From: Holacanthus passer
Lineage: Eukaryota; Chordata; Actinopteri; Pomacanthidae
NCBI GenBank assembly: GCA_025331565.1
Contig: JAFREQ010000095.1
Coordinates: 62,001 to 126,000, forward strand
Reading direction: 5' to 3'
DNA: 64,000 bases
Position 1 is the first letter of the stretch. Every line of letters begins with the position of its first letter. This document shows positions 22,997 to 35,700 of the stretch, piece by piece. Below the pieces are notes generated by a model. It was not told where the DNA came from. It was given only the letters and a program-made list of their open reading frames with translations, and searched no databases. A program made the translations under genes and the position numbers.

Positions 22997-23671
22997 CAAC
23001 TGTCTTTGAGTCTACGTATGGCTGCTATCCTACAAAATGGCAGTTTGGGCGAAAACTTTTTTTTTGTTAATCTGACGTGTTAATGATTGTATTTCTTTTA
23101 CCATGCAATTGTGAACATATCACCCTTGCTTTTCCAGATCAGGGGAATGTGGCAAGAATTTTTGCCAACACTCTGTGCTGTTACCAATGTGGGATAGATG
23201 ACAATCAGCCCTTGGCAGTGAGTTCTCTACGGTGAATCTCATGTTATATCTAGCTACATTTGTATAATAAAGCACAAGTAAACTCAAGGTCCCAGTGCAC
23301 TCCAAATCCATACCCTCATGAGCAGAACAATCCTTTTTCAACTGCAATTAATCCTCACTGTTCAACATGTTATGTGCCCCAAGAACATACACATCCCAAA
23401 CTAAGAAATTTTAAAATAGAACAACTTTTCTGTATTCTGCTATTTTTATATTGGCTGCAGTATTTTCCAACAATTTTAATATTCTCTCCATTGACGCTAA
23501 ACTCATTCAGGCTGTCTCCATCCAAAAGCAAAAAACAGGTTAAGCATATCCAGTATGTTATCACACCGTGTTCAGTTATCAATATAAGACAGCTACCCTA
23601 CAACCTTTCACATATCAATATAGTGTTTGCCAAATGTGAAATGGTAAAACACATTAAAAAATTAATCTCAA

Positions 23672-23697
23672 TATTGCACACAGGTTCAATATTGCAC
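23672..23697 (-). promoter_or_regulatory. Two tandem miR-25/92-family 8-mer sites
   Basis: The sense strand reads GTGCAATA twice (23697-23690 and 23679-23672), 18 nt start to start. GTGCAATA is the 8-mer target of the miR-25/32/92/363 seed. The spacing falls within the range known to allow cooperative repression. Function is inferred. Confidence 0.45.
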
Positions 23698-25081
23698 TAA
23701 GAAGCACACTCACATTAATTTATATAAACATTCAGATCACACAAATTTGATTATAGTTTATCTGTCATCTCTTACACACTTAACACAATTTGTGCCTGCA
23801 CTGCAACCATCAAAACTAAAAGTGTAGGCTTTTTTTTATGATTACCTGCTTTTCTTCCACATGTAATAGTACGATGCAATTAATAAAGATTCCTGTGGAG
23901 TGCACTCTTAGAAGAGTGCGGTGGGGTGCAGCAACCTTCATGGTATCACCGTTACCGACAGGAGAATAAAAGCGCAGTTTTTGTGGGTAGTAAATGTTAA
24001 AATATTACGGTAACTTAAGCCAGGCTAATTGATGGGCAAATGCAACATGCCCAAAATGTTGTTCACATATTGTACTCTCAGTTTTCATAAATTTACATAC
24101 ATACTTTGTGACATGCATAACACCCCCCAAAACATATTATATAAGAGACAAACATACTGTAATTCTGGGAGGAGAGGTACTAAAAAGGCATTTCTTACAA
24201 AGGGATACACAGGATGATTGAAAAATGGTGATTGAGTGTGAGATTCCCAACATTTTCATCAAGTCAAGAAAATGTTAGAGACGTTCCCACTGGCAAATGG
24301 TTGTGTTCAAAATGTACATTTTCAACAAACAGCTTCATCTTTGTGATGAAATGGCAATCGTGACAGCACACGATGTTTACTTGGCATGGGAAACATATCC
24401 ATTGACTGATTTGAATGATCTCATGACTGAATCAGAAACAATGTTTTAAAGGGAGAAGGGGCTCGATTGATCTCCTTATCACATTCTAACAACAACAAAA
24501 GCAAACCTGGAATGTTCTATAATCTATAAAATGGCAGTCTGTACACCAACACAAGACCTCAGGAGATAAAGAATGAGGACGGGTCTTTGTTTAAGAGAAA
24601 GCCAAGAGAGTGGTGTCTTGGTTTTACCACGCAAAAGTCAAAAATGCTTCCAATCAAGGCATAAAATGTGGCATTTTTGATTCTATGTCCAACAATGGCA
24701 AAGTACTCAAGACTTGACAGGTGGGTTGAATTTGCTCTGAAGAATGGAGGTGACTACAGAGAACTCTGCAACAATGGCTAGTGGTCATTTCTATGAGTCT
24801 ATTTGCATGGCTCATTATCAAGAGCCCCCATCCCCTGACCTCCAACCCCGGGTGTATGTGCTTATATTGGGGGGACCATATCTATATATATCATCATTCA
24901 GGGGAATCAAATCTCATGCCCTCATTGAACACGTTAATATTACTTATGCCTCATGTTTCAGTACCAATTCCGAACAATCATCAATAATTTGTCTCAGCTC
25001 AAGGTTCAGTCATTTTGAATGGTTTTGTCACTACTCTGGATAGCATGAAGGGAAACATATCAAATAATCACCAATCCAAAA

Positions 25082-25089
25082 TATTTACA
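25082..25089 (-). promoter_or_regulatory. Pumilio-type element
   Basis: A sense-strand TGTAAATA about 160 nt after the sv2a stop codon, present in every 3'UTR isoform. Confidence 0.35.
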
Positions 25090-25250
25090 GCAAATGTGTG
25101 TCGCTCTTCTGTCTTACAGCATGTGCACAAACTTTACTCTATCATTATGAGGGAGGGGTTAGAGGGTAGGATCTGGAGGGCTCTTGAGCTGTTCATTCAC
25201 AGTGCGGCGAAAACTCTTCTGCCCCCCCCTGGAAAGTTGTTGGCGCCGCA

Positions 25251-25434
25251 CTATTGCAGCACCTGACCCCGCGTCTCTGGAAGTTTGAGGGCCAGAAAAC
25301 TGCCCGCCGCCAGCGCCCCCGAGGCAAAGAGGATGGGCACGGCCTTGGTGATACCAACGAACGAGGTAAAGATGCTTATTCCTAAAACAGCCGCAAGTTT
25401 ACAGAGGGCGTTGAGGAAGCCAAATGCCGTGGTT
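25251..25434 (-). CDS. sv2a: sv2a coding exon 12 (residues 677-737 and stop)
   Basis: The acceptor is tctttcctcag. The exon encodes RTTAFGFLNALCKLAAVLG, spans 11 and 12, and LPETRGQVLQ, followed by TAG at 25253-25251. The C-terminus matches mammalian SV2A. Confidence 0.97.
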
Positions 25435-28400
25435 CTGAGGAAAGAGACGGGACAGATGAAGAGAAGAAATCAGGGTCAGAGCAAATCAACCAAAGAAGAA
25501 AAGCAGCAACAGAAGATTAATCTTTCAATTAGTTTCCCAAAAATGAACATGAGAAGAACTTAATCTGCATTTAGACATTATTCTGTGTAAAGGCTGTAGG
25601 GACTCCATATAACCATAAGGTGGCGCTGCAACTTGTAAAATGAAAACTGAACACAAAGAAGCACAAAAGACACATGTGTTTGCTTTGGTATAATGAACTA
25701 TGTGCCACACCACTAGTCATATTCTGTTTTATATTAGGATGCATTTCAATTAATAAATCAAAGTAGGATTTACAAACTCAGCTATGAGGTGGTGCCCAAA
25801 AAAAGAGCACATCCTACTAAAACCGTTAGGTGGCAACAAGACAGCTAAATGCTTTACATCACATTCACCACCAATGATTTCACCCCACAATGTCATCCAT
25901 CCCTGTGAGCCAACCAATCATCGCAGGGCAATTCTTATGACATAATTCACCACGTCACTCAGCGCCACTGACCGTGTCTTCGCAGAGTCAAGGAGATTTC
26001 AGGGCATGCCTAAATTGCCTACCTCTTGTCAGATGGGTAGAGCTCGACGGTCAGCACATCCAGGGCGTTCCAGGAAGCGATGCTGATTCCCCCGAACAGG
26101 CAGAGCAGAGCAATCATGGCTGACTCGCTGTTGCCAAAGGACAGGAAGAAACAGCTGATGCAAGAGATCACACTGGAGCCCGCTGGAGATGGACGAAGGC
26201 AGAGAAAGAGAGGTGGAGGATGAGCATGACACATGAAGAAAGGATGGAAATCCTGCATATGTTGACTGAAAATTAGCCTGTCCTTGAACTCTAATGTAAT
26301 TAGACCAGACAGTGAACAGTCAGAAAAGGTAATAAAAATAGTCCCATTAGAGTTCTGTCCAAATAATTGTGCAGACAAAACAACATAGTGTGGACAAACT
26401 AAATCTGTTTTAGGACTTCAATCCATATAACACTCATGCACTATAGGATCAATAACAAACCTTTACAGTATATATCAAAATGTTATTGATAAACTAGGGT
26501 TAGTTGTGGAAGCAAATTTTCTCTCAGTCCTTGTTTATGGTAATATTTCTTCAGCCTCCACTCTGAAACGTCACATATTGATGTTTAATTAAATTTGTTA
26601 GAGCACTTTTTATGTGGGCTGACCTTCACTCTGTGTCAGGAGAGATCATCACTGGCTTATTCATAAAGTTCCTCTAAATAGAAAACCATTTTATTAATCA
26701 TCAAGACTCACTCTGGAATTTATCAAACATGCTCTGCAGACTGGTTTCAGTGAAGTCCATGAAATTTATACTTTCAACTACATAAATCGATGTCAAGTGA
26801 GACGTGAGATGAGAGTTTAACTCCCATCCTACTCTTCTTTCAGTACGCATGGTGCTGAGTAATGTGGCCCTACGCTCATATTACCCAGCATCCTCAGTCG
26901 TCCGATCTTGTCCATGAGCAGCGCGGAGACGATGTTGCCCGGTAAAACAGCCAAGGTGCCCAGGAAACTGACGAAGTAGACCATGTAGGCATTGTTCTCA
27001 TCGCTGACGTCGCTGAGCAGGCAGCCCTCTTTGTTGTGCAGGAAAGTGCTGTTGATGAGTTTGCAGTTGACCAACCTGTACTTGAAGAGATCTGGAGGGA
27101 GGGAGGGAGGGGTGGGAGAGGAGACAGGAAGGGAGGAGGGTTGAGGGGTTGATTAGTACAGTAAGCTTGTGTTCAGGGGAACAGACGCAGACAGTGGTGA
27201 TTAATCTGCTATTAATGCTGCACAAGGCACTTTTGCAGGTGTGACTATAATCTCTTCCAGTTTGGCCTTTAAATGTGAAACACCTGCAGGAAAGTTTGGT
27301 TACTAACAGCTTAACATCAAGAAGGCAACAAAGTAGAGTGGATCAGAACGAATGAAACAGGACAAGAGGGGAGACACTTACCTCTTGACAACAAACTATT
27401 ATTTCCGCCAAGGTAACAAAATTTCCCATTTTTTGAAGACGTAATAAGTGACAGAAGCTGTTGTTTCATGGCAATCTGAATGCTTATGCTTATAAATGCA
27501 AATGCTTATAAAGAATCTAATTTTACAGGAGGGGAATTGTAAGGGAGAATTAATAAGCCACTGTTTCACCCTTTACTGAATCTGAGGAAAACTCTGGGCT
27601 GTGGTGTCTCTGGGTCAAGTCACAGTAGATGTGATGAGATTTTTCAACTATGGCAAAACAACAGAAAAGTGGCTTGAAATGAGAGGAAGGAAAAATAAGT
27701 TGCATAATATATTTAAAGTAGATCACCTGTGGGTAATCAAGGTATGACATATTTGTAGTCCAATACATCTGCATCTGGTGCAACAGCTAGTTGCAAAGAA
27801 CATAATAAAGACAAAGGAAAACCCCCAACAAATTAGTGACAAGTTTGTAGTACTACTATTTGGGAGGAGGAGGCACTGATATGACACAGCTGCACATCTG
27901 TCTGTGCCAGATGTGCAGTAGTAGTAGAGTAGAGGCAGAAATATGTGTCACTAGAAACTGAATTTCTATTGCAGTAAAGGTGATTCCCAGTTACTAACAT
28001 CTTGCAGTAATAATAGTATGAGTGGATAAACTGTGAAGAATAACCCTTTCTGCCTCTGGCTCAGTCCATACAGACTGACATGCATTCGTCATGTGCTTTG
28101 TTCCCATCATGCTGCACTGTGATAATAAGGTCCACTAGGGCAACTATCAGACAGCCTTAAGTTCTGAACAGGGAGCCCAAAAAAAGAGATTAAGCATTAA
28201 TAAGAAAACGGCTTTCATAATCCCATTCTCTTGAGGGACTCCTGGCTGCCACTGATAGCAGCTGTGAGTGACTGCGTGACGTGTGTTAAGACTGCAAACA
28301 ACTAACAAAGCGAGCGGAAGGTCGGGCTGATATATCTATTGTGTTTAAATGTTTGCATGTGTGGACACAGCTGCTGAATCTACACTGGACGGTGCCTCTT

Positions 28401-29706
28401 TTTTTTTTTTTGCAAAGATACAGTTCTCACCGGCTTTCTACCTGTGACATCTTCTGTCATTTCGGAGGAGAAAAATCAATCACGTAGTTTGAGATGAGAG
28501 ACATGGCTGCAATTTTAAAGCTGAAATAATGGAGGCTTCAGTCTGAGTTGCTAGGAGACATTGCAGTTCTTCTGCTATGCCGCATTTGGTGTCGAGCCAG
28601 TCAGTCAGTGGAGTTGGTGAGGGGGAGAAATGAAGGTAATTGAGTCATTTTCACAAACAGTTGGAGCTGACTTTGCTGCTCTTTTATACATCAGGAGAAG
28701 AAAAGGGAGAAAATGCTGTGTCCACTGAAACTGAACATCATAAGATACAAAAACATGTCCAGGGCTGTTGTCTCGATAATAGACTGTAGAGGTAATAAAC
28801 TGCTAACTGTCTTACAGAGATGACACCATCTTCCATCCATCATGATACTAGATGTAAAAAACCGAACTGACACAATCCCTTAATAAGATTGCATTTGTAT
28901 TCAGCAAACACAAAAGAGTGAAACTGTGCCAATATTTCTACTTAAAAGAAAGTTATTCATGAGGAGGTCTTTTATAGCACTATGAATAGCATCAAGAGAA
29001 TAAGGACAGAGAGAGAGGAAGATCACATCTGTAGGGTATGATTGTTTGTTAGCAGAGATTCAACAGACAATGCTTGCAATTCAATTTTATTTCTACAGGG
29101 TCAAATCACGCCATCAGGGCACGTTTCATATACAGTAAGTAGAGACTATACTCTTTATAATGTTAGAGAACAATTCCAATCATGAGCAAACACTTGGAGA
29201 CAGTGGTGAGGAAAAACTCCCTTCTAACAGGCAGAAACCTCGAGCAGAACCGGGCTCTATCTGCCTCGACCGGTTTGCACCACAGTTTGATTTAAGTTTA
29301 TTCACTTTTTCAAGGGGTGACTTCTATTTCAAAGTCGAGGAACTGATGTAAGTGGTAGAAAAATGTGTCAAAGGAAATATGCATAAACTCTCACACACAC
29401 TTTTTCTGCATCATACCACATCCCCACAGCACCGCTTCCACTCATTCATGCATCACAGACACTGCTGATGTTTTTTCTGTAAAGTTGGAAGCTGATGTTA
29501 CGCAGCCATGCCCATATTTGTGTCTCATTTGTTAGACTGAAACAAAATTTTTTAGCTGTGACTCATATTTGAGCTGCCCTCTTTGGCCTTGTTTGAGCTG
29601 TGTTGTAACAACGTTGATCATAATTTGTCGGTTGCCTAATGGTGTTCACTGACGTAAGGCCATTATTCCTCACATTTTTATTAACCATTACACAGTGTCA
29701 GTCTCT

Positions 29707-29758
<52 letters not shown>

Positions 29759-32700
29759 TACCTGTGTTGTAGAACAGGGTGGCGATGAAGGTGCAGTTCT
29801 TGAAGAAGGTGTTGCTGGAGGTGATATCCTCAAAGTAACACTCCTCAAACAGTGAGTCCTCAAACAGCATAGATCTCATTTTCAGGTTCATAAATCTGCA
29901 AGTAATTAGAAACGGGGATGATGGAATCAAGAAATGGAGGCAAAGAGATGATAAATAGATGAACATGGAGGGAGTCAAAGGGATGGGAGTGGAGGGAGAC
30001 AGAGGGATGATGCAAAGAGACAAAGAGACAAGTCTTTCATCACAAGGGTTTGTAACTATAAGGCTGTCAGATAATCTATTACCATATTACTGTTTGATAT
30101 TGAACAACTCAAACCACATGCAGAGATCAGGTTGAAAAGGCAAGGTCAAAGGAAACATCAAAGACAGGCTTGTTAAACATGAACAAGTCTGCAGGGCTTT
30201 CATCCAATCAAAGCAGCGCCAGAATAAAGCATTTGCTGAAGTCTCATTCATATTTTCCATCATCCAACACAAATAAATTCAAGTATTGGCGCCATGGAAA
30301 ATTTTAAAAATGTCAAATACGCTTGGAATTAAAGTATCCGACCCTCATGCGACCTGTTTGCCCTCATTCGACGAGCCAACACTGACAAGAGGATGCAGCT
30401 GACTCACTTGTCGTTGAAGTACTCTCCCTGGCGGTGGACCTGGTTTTCCAGGGTGAAGTTAAAGGTGACGTGTTCTACTTTCTCCTTGACGAAGACCCTG
30501 GTGCGAGAGGAGTACTCCTGCTTCTGCAGGTACTTGATCATGTCGGGGAACCACACTGTCAGGCCGTAGTAGCTGGAGGAGAATGAGGAGAGGGAAGGAA
30601 AGTGAGAGCGCTGCTGTCACTGAAAGGACAAATGTACTGTACAGTAACAGACCTACAGAGGAAAGATGATTCGTATAACAAAGAGACACACGAGCAATGT
30701 TACTGTGTGCATGAATATTCCAGGGACACAGGCGTTTATAACATCTGTGCACTGTCTTACTACTAGTCTGGTTGGCATACTGAATATGAGTTCCAAGTTT
30801 ATTGTGCACTCTGGATAAAATGTCAAGTAAAGCCAGTGAACATAAATAATGTTACGTTCTCAAAGCAAAGTACTGTATTGAGCTGAAACTGTTTTCTAGA
30901 GCACTGATGTTTTCAGTGGTGGAAAGTCACTGTGGGCTCATTTTAAGTTAATGAAAAGACAATGATTCTTAGTTTCAGGTAATTAAACACCAATGAAAAC
31001 ATAATGATGAATATTATATTCAATTTCTGCCAATAGATCCCACACACAGCACCTCTGAGGATCTCAAAGTGTCTATTCTATTTTCATCTTTTGTGCTTCT
31101 CATGTTACTTATTTACCAGTATCTCATTCTGACTCTTGTATATCAGCAATACTGATGCAAAATGCAGGATTCCCTCACTCATACTTTCAGTTGCTGTTTC
31201 ATTTTTCAGTTTGATAAAAGCTGTTTGGAGTCATTACTCATCTGGAAATATGAACCTGACATGTGCAGCCTGGCTGTGTCATGTGGGCAGAGATAATGTT
31301 GGATATATGAGCCCTTCATCTGCATTCAGATCACCTACATCGACCTGACTGGCTCTTTTTGATTGCTGCAAATACATTGATTTCACTGACTGGTGGAGGA
31401 ACTTGTGGTGTGTACTGTAAGTCCTGCAAAAACCTGCAGTGGTGCACCGTTCTTTAACTTAATCTCACCTGAAGGACATGGAGAACCACACAGCCATCAT
31501 CATGTAGGTGGTGCGGCGATACTCGGGGGAGAAAACAGTCTGGAAATTACTCCACACCTGAAGGAATACATACACAGACACAGACAAACAGACACAGAGA
31601 GAAAACAATAAATTATACTACAGTCAGATAAAAAATAAACATGCACCAGGCGTCTCTGAAAACAAGTTCTTTCCATCATTTGCAAGAAATAAACACCGTG
31701 TCCCAGAATCCCTTTTCTGGCCTGAAGTAAACAAACCTCAGCAGCACAAGCTGAGAGACAAACACGTCCTGTCACTGAACAAACACCGTCCACAAAGACA
31801 AAGAGAACGATCACATAAATAAAACCAGAGCTGAGCAGAGCGTTGAGAAATTTCACTGAGGTTCTGACTGTGTGTTTTCCTTAAAAAGAAACACATCTGC
31901 TCGCATTTTATTTAACACCAATTACAATAAAACACTGATTCCCCTCATTATAATGTCTATTTGTGATGCTTCGATGCTTTGAATTTTCTGAATTGTTTAT
32001 CACCTGATGGAAAAGCGACGTGAGCTTTATCCTCCACTTCTCATGCCAGGCGGCTCCATCGCCCAGGTTCACCAGCTCATCCAACTGCTTCACGGTTTTG
32101 ATGGTGGTCACCTGGAAACAACAACACAATCATTCAGTATTTAGATTTCACTGCTGCGTTTAATGATTGTTAATATGTTTTTCTTCAAAAGCAAACTGAA
32201 TGTGGCTTTGTATATGTGATATGTTCTGTGTGCTACGTACTATTCTACTATGTGATATCACACATGCAAAAGTTCATTATAGTGTTTTTCATCACTGCTT
32301 AATTTGTAAACATCTGCTTTGAACTATTAAAGATGCTCAGTAGATTTAATTTTTTCCACATTTATCAATTATTCAAACTAATGTATAAATCTGTTCGACA
32401 GATTGACAACAGCTAGCAAAAGCTCTCCAATAAAGACACACAAACCCTGATGACAATAAAAAGGCTCCTGAAATGACAAAATGAGAGGCACTTGATCTGC
32501 CTAATGTCTCACCATTAAGACTATGATATATTAAACATGGCCAGTTATGATAATTGATTTTACTCATTAATGTAGCAAGAAGGGGTTATAAAATATTTTT
32601 GTCACCATATTTCATTTTACTATTAATGTGAGCTGTTTGGCTTGAAGCATTTCGAGATCACAGTAGTTTAAAGAAAAATCTGTTTTAACTTATTAATATG

Positions 32701-35700
32701 CAAATGAATGCAGCACAGAACTCCAAACCTGCTGCACTGCATTAGCCTACAGACACACACACACGCACTCTGTGAAGATGATTTTTCCTGCATACAGACG
32801 AGAGTGACAATACGATCCTTGAGTGTGACTTACAGAGAAGACCCTCTCTGGGTAGCCCTTGGCCCTCATGTTGGTGTCATGGACCTGCTTCAGGATCATC
32901 CACGCCTCGTCATGTTTCCCATTCTGGAAAGGAAAAAATACATTTATCTAATTCTGTCACACTCAGTATTTCAACATGTCTTTACAGTTTTCTTTGGTCA
33001 GTAAAGCCTCTTTTTTTCTGGTAAGTGATTTGGTCTCAGCAATGTTTTGATTCAAACATTAATCAGCAACTTTGTGAGTGTAGGACGCCTTGATGTGAGT
33101 GATGTGATGTGAGTGCCAACCAGATGTGACAGCGCCGCAAAACTTTGACACACATTTGGAGAAATTCGTCAAATGTTACATCAATGAAGGCAAATGTTAA
33201 CATGCAGTTCCCTTTTCCAGAAAGTCAAAATCAAAAAACCTTGACACAGCTTGTCAATTTTTGCTTCGCATGCATATAGATTTTCACATATCAAATTGCA
33301 ATTTTTTTTGTCTGCTGTATTTTCCGTATCTCTGCAAACAGCTGCAACTTCATTTACTTAACTTAAAACCTTCTGATGTCAATGATTATCAAAGGAAGTG
33401 TGGGTGGATGACAGGGGTCTTGAAACATCAAACCAAATGAAAAGCCACGCAGGAACAAGCGGGGTCTTTGTTTTTGTGAATAAATGAAAAAATATCATTT
33501 GCTGTAGGTAAACATGGCTCAGTAGCACATAAACAGAGCTACTGTAATATGGGGAGGGTCATCATTTTGGATGACACTAGACTAGACACACTAAACACGC
33601 CAATACTGAATACTAGCTGTAAAAGGTTCCTTCATTTCAAAAACATCTTCAATATGAATCATCTTAAAAATTCTCTTATCTCGAACTTTCCTGTTTACTT
33701 TTCTGTGTGTCAGTATTGAAAATATATGGAGTATGAATGAAAGACTTCAGCAGTGCTTTGTGTATCTTACAGTACTTTGCTGTTTAGCCTGCTCCAGGAT
33801 GTATATATGTACATATTTAGTTATCTATTCAAATATTCTGGAAAAGTGTGTAAGCAGCACTTTGTCTGCATCTTCCACTTTGCAAGTGCATGGATGGATT
33901 TGCATTCTGCTGTTTATGCATTCAAGAAGTCAACATGCATTCATATGATACTTCCACGAGGCCTGAGCGTGGTGAGAGCTGACAGGCTGACCTCCAGGTA
34001 GAAGCGGGGGCTCTCAGGCATGGTGGTGAGGGCAGAGATGGCCGCCACAGAGGGGAAGGCACACACCAACACAAAGACACGCCAGCTGTGGAACTGGTAG
34101 GCCGAGCCCATCTGGAAACTCCAGCCTAAATGAGAGAGAGAGGGAAGAACAACAAGAGCTGAGAGGCAGCTGCAGGACTTGTGTGTGCACAAGAAGCTTC
34201 CTCTATTGAAACTATTGCTCTGGTTGGATGCATTTCTCTAAACTGCAGTGATTAAAAACTGCATTGCAGTGACTTGTCAAATTTGTTGCTCTCACTTAAC
34301 CACTGTTTTACTTTTGTTTGAAATGTGATGAAACCATTTTCTTTTTACTCAGCACTTGTGTAAAGAGAGCATTTGTGTATTTAATAAATAATATATATTA
34401 TTGTTGTATTATTGTTGATGGATGAATATGTTACAAACATTTTAATGTTGTGAAAGTGGAGCTAAGTTTAACTTTCTATAAGATTAATTTATAAGATTGG
34501 GTCGGTTAACCTGTAAAAATACAACATAATTTAGGCGTTGATCACATTTTGATCAACAAGTAACTATTGTGAAATATAAGTGGTTTATATGAATATTTCC
34601 ATCTGAAATGTAGTGGAAGTATAAAGTAGCATAAAAAAATAAATGTACCTCAAAATTACATTTAGTCTGAGTCTTGAGTAAAAATACTTAGTAAGTGCTG
34701 TCCAATGGAAACAGCCACATTTTGTGATGTCAAACAGAACGGTTAACATGATGATGATGGCTGTTTATCTATCTGACTAACGCTGGCGTACATATTGCCT
34801 CAGACAATGATTTCCTGACTGAGCGATGTGTTTGTTTTTCTCACCATAGTGTGGGATGATGGCCCAGGCCATGGCGGAGGCGTAGATACCGCCGATCATC
34901 CAGAACATGCAGAGCCAGCTCAGATGCTCTCCTCGCTTCTCCTGAGCCAGGAACTCAGAGTAATAGGAAAACACGATGGGGATGGAGCCGCCAATACTGC
35001 GGAGTAAAGAGGGAGGCAGGGATTCAAAGAGAAAGACAATTAAAAGAAGAGCAAGAGAAAGGATCCGCATGGAGAAGCAAATGGTGGGTGAGATAAGAGA
35101 GAGGAGAAAGAACAGAGGGAGGATGAAAGCAAGAGAGGTGACAGCGGTAATTTAAAAAGGTAGAAAAAGACAATAAATGAGGCAATGTTGTGAAGAAAGA
35201 ACAGATTGGAAAGAAAAACAACATAAGAGGAATAACAGAAGAAAAGGCAGAATGACTTAAAAGGGTTGTTAGAAAAGGCAGCAGGAAAGAGGGCGAGATA
35301 CGAGAGACAACAGCTTTGTGGTTGATTAAGACTGAATATTTTAACAGCCACCGCTAATGGTCGAGCTGAATCGATAGCTCATCTTTATGGCCTCATGTTG
35401 CATCACAATTTACAATCAGATGGGAGCTGATGCCAGGAACAAGCTCCATAATGAAGAGGCCACTATGCACCACTATTACCAGAAACAGAGATGTAAAGGT
35501 TTCACAGTCTGCAGAGTCTTTACACATGTGGAAGTCAGGGAGCAGGGGCGTCATGCACAATTAGAGGCAGGGGGCATGAGGGTCCTTCCCCAGAAAAATG
35601 AATACATAATCGTGCAATTTTCTGCATAATCCCTAACTTGAATCACTAAGTCTCTCCAAGTTCACACCCTGGATCCTCTCTGCCTCCACTGCAATGACCA

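Larger units (their letters stand above)
21400..25250 (-). other. sv2a: sv2a 3'UTR (inferred, about 3.85 kb)
   Basis: From the stop codon to the last AATAAA before bola1 there is no exon, open frame or recognised repeat. The sequence is AT-rich, as in long brain 3'UTRs. It contains candidate proximal poly(A) signals (22991-22996, 22599-22604), two Pumilio-type sites and two tandem miR-25/92-type sites. The extent is inferred; one of the proximal signals could be the main end. Confidence 0.6.
27092..29761 (-). other. sv2a: sv2a intron between coding exons 9 and 10 (2.7 kb)
   Basis: GTAGG to ccag. It starts with a (CA)23 tract and contains an interspersed repeat at about 29075-29275. The rest, including a high-complexity stretch around 28.15-28.65 kb, shows no coding signal. 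Confidence 0.9.
25435..30407 (-). other. sv2a: sv2a introns 8, 10 and 11 (non-coding parts)
   Basis: Introns 29896-30407, 26183-26884 and 25435-26022. They are ordinary intron sequence with no recognised feature; the region around 26600-26760 may be an old repeat that I cannot name. Confidence 0.8.
30573..34844 (-). other. sv2a: sv2a introns 3-7 (non-coding parts between exons 3 and 8)
   Basis: This span covers introns 34126-34844, 32924-33991, 32112-32833, 31558-32003 and 30573-31468, interrupted by coding exons 4-7. Intron 3 carries an interspersed repeat at 34610-34705. I saw no further exons, RNA genes or alternative cassette in them. Confidence 0.85.

Noticed and set aside
25285..25563. 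92-codon plus-strand frame
   Set aside because: Antisense to the last sv2a coding exon; no independent support.
29688..30023. 111-codon frame extending coding exon 9 in both directions
   Set aside because: Only the part between the acceptor at 29895 and the donor at 29762 is exon; the rest is intron and CA repeat.
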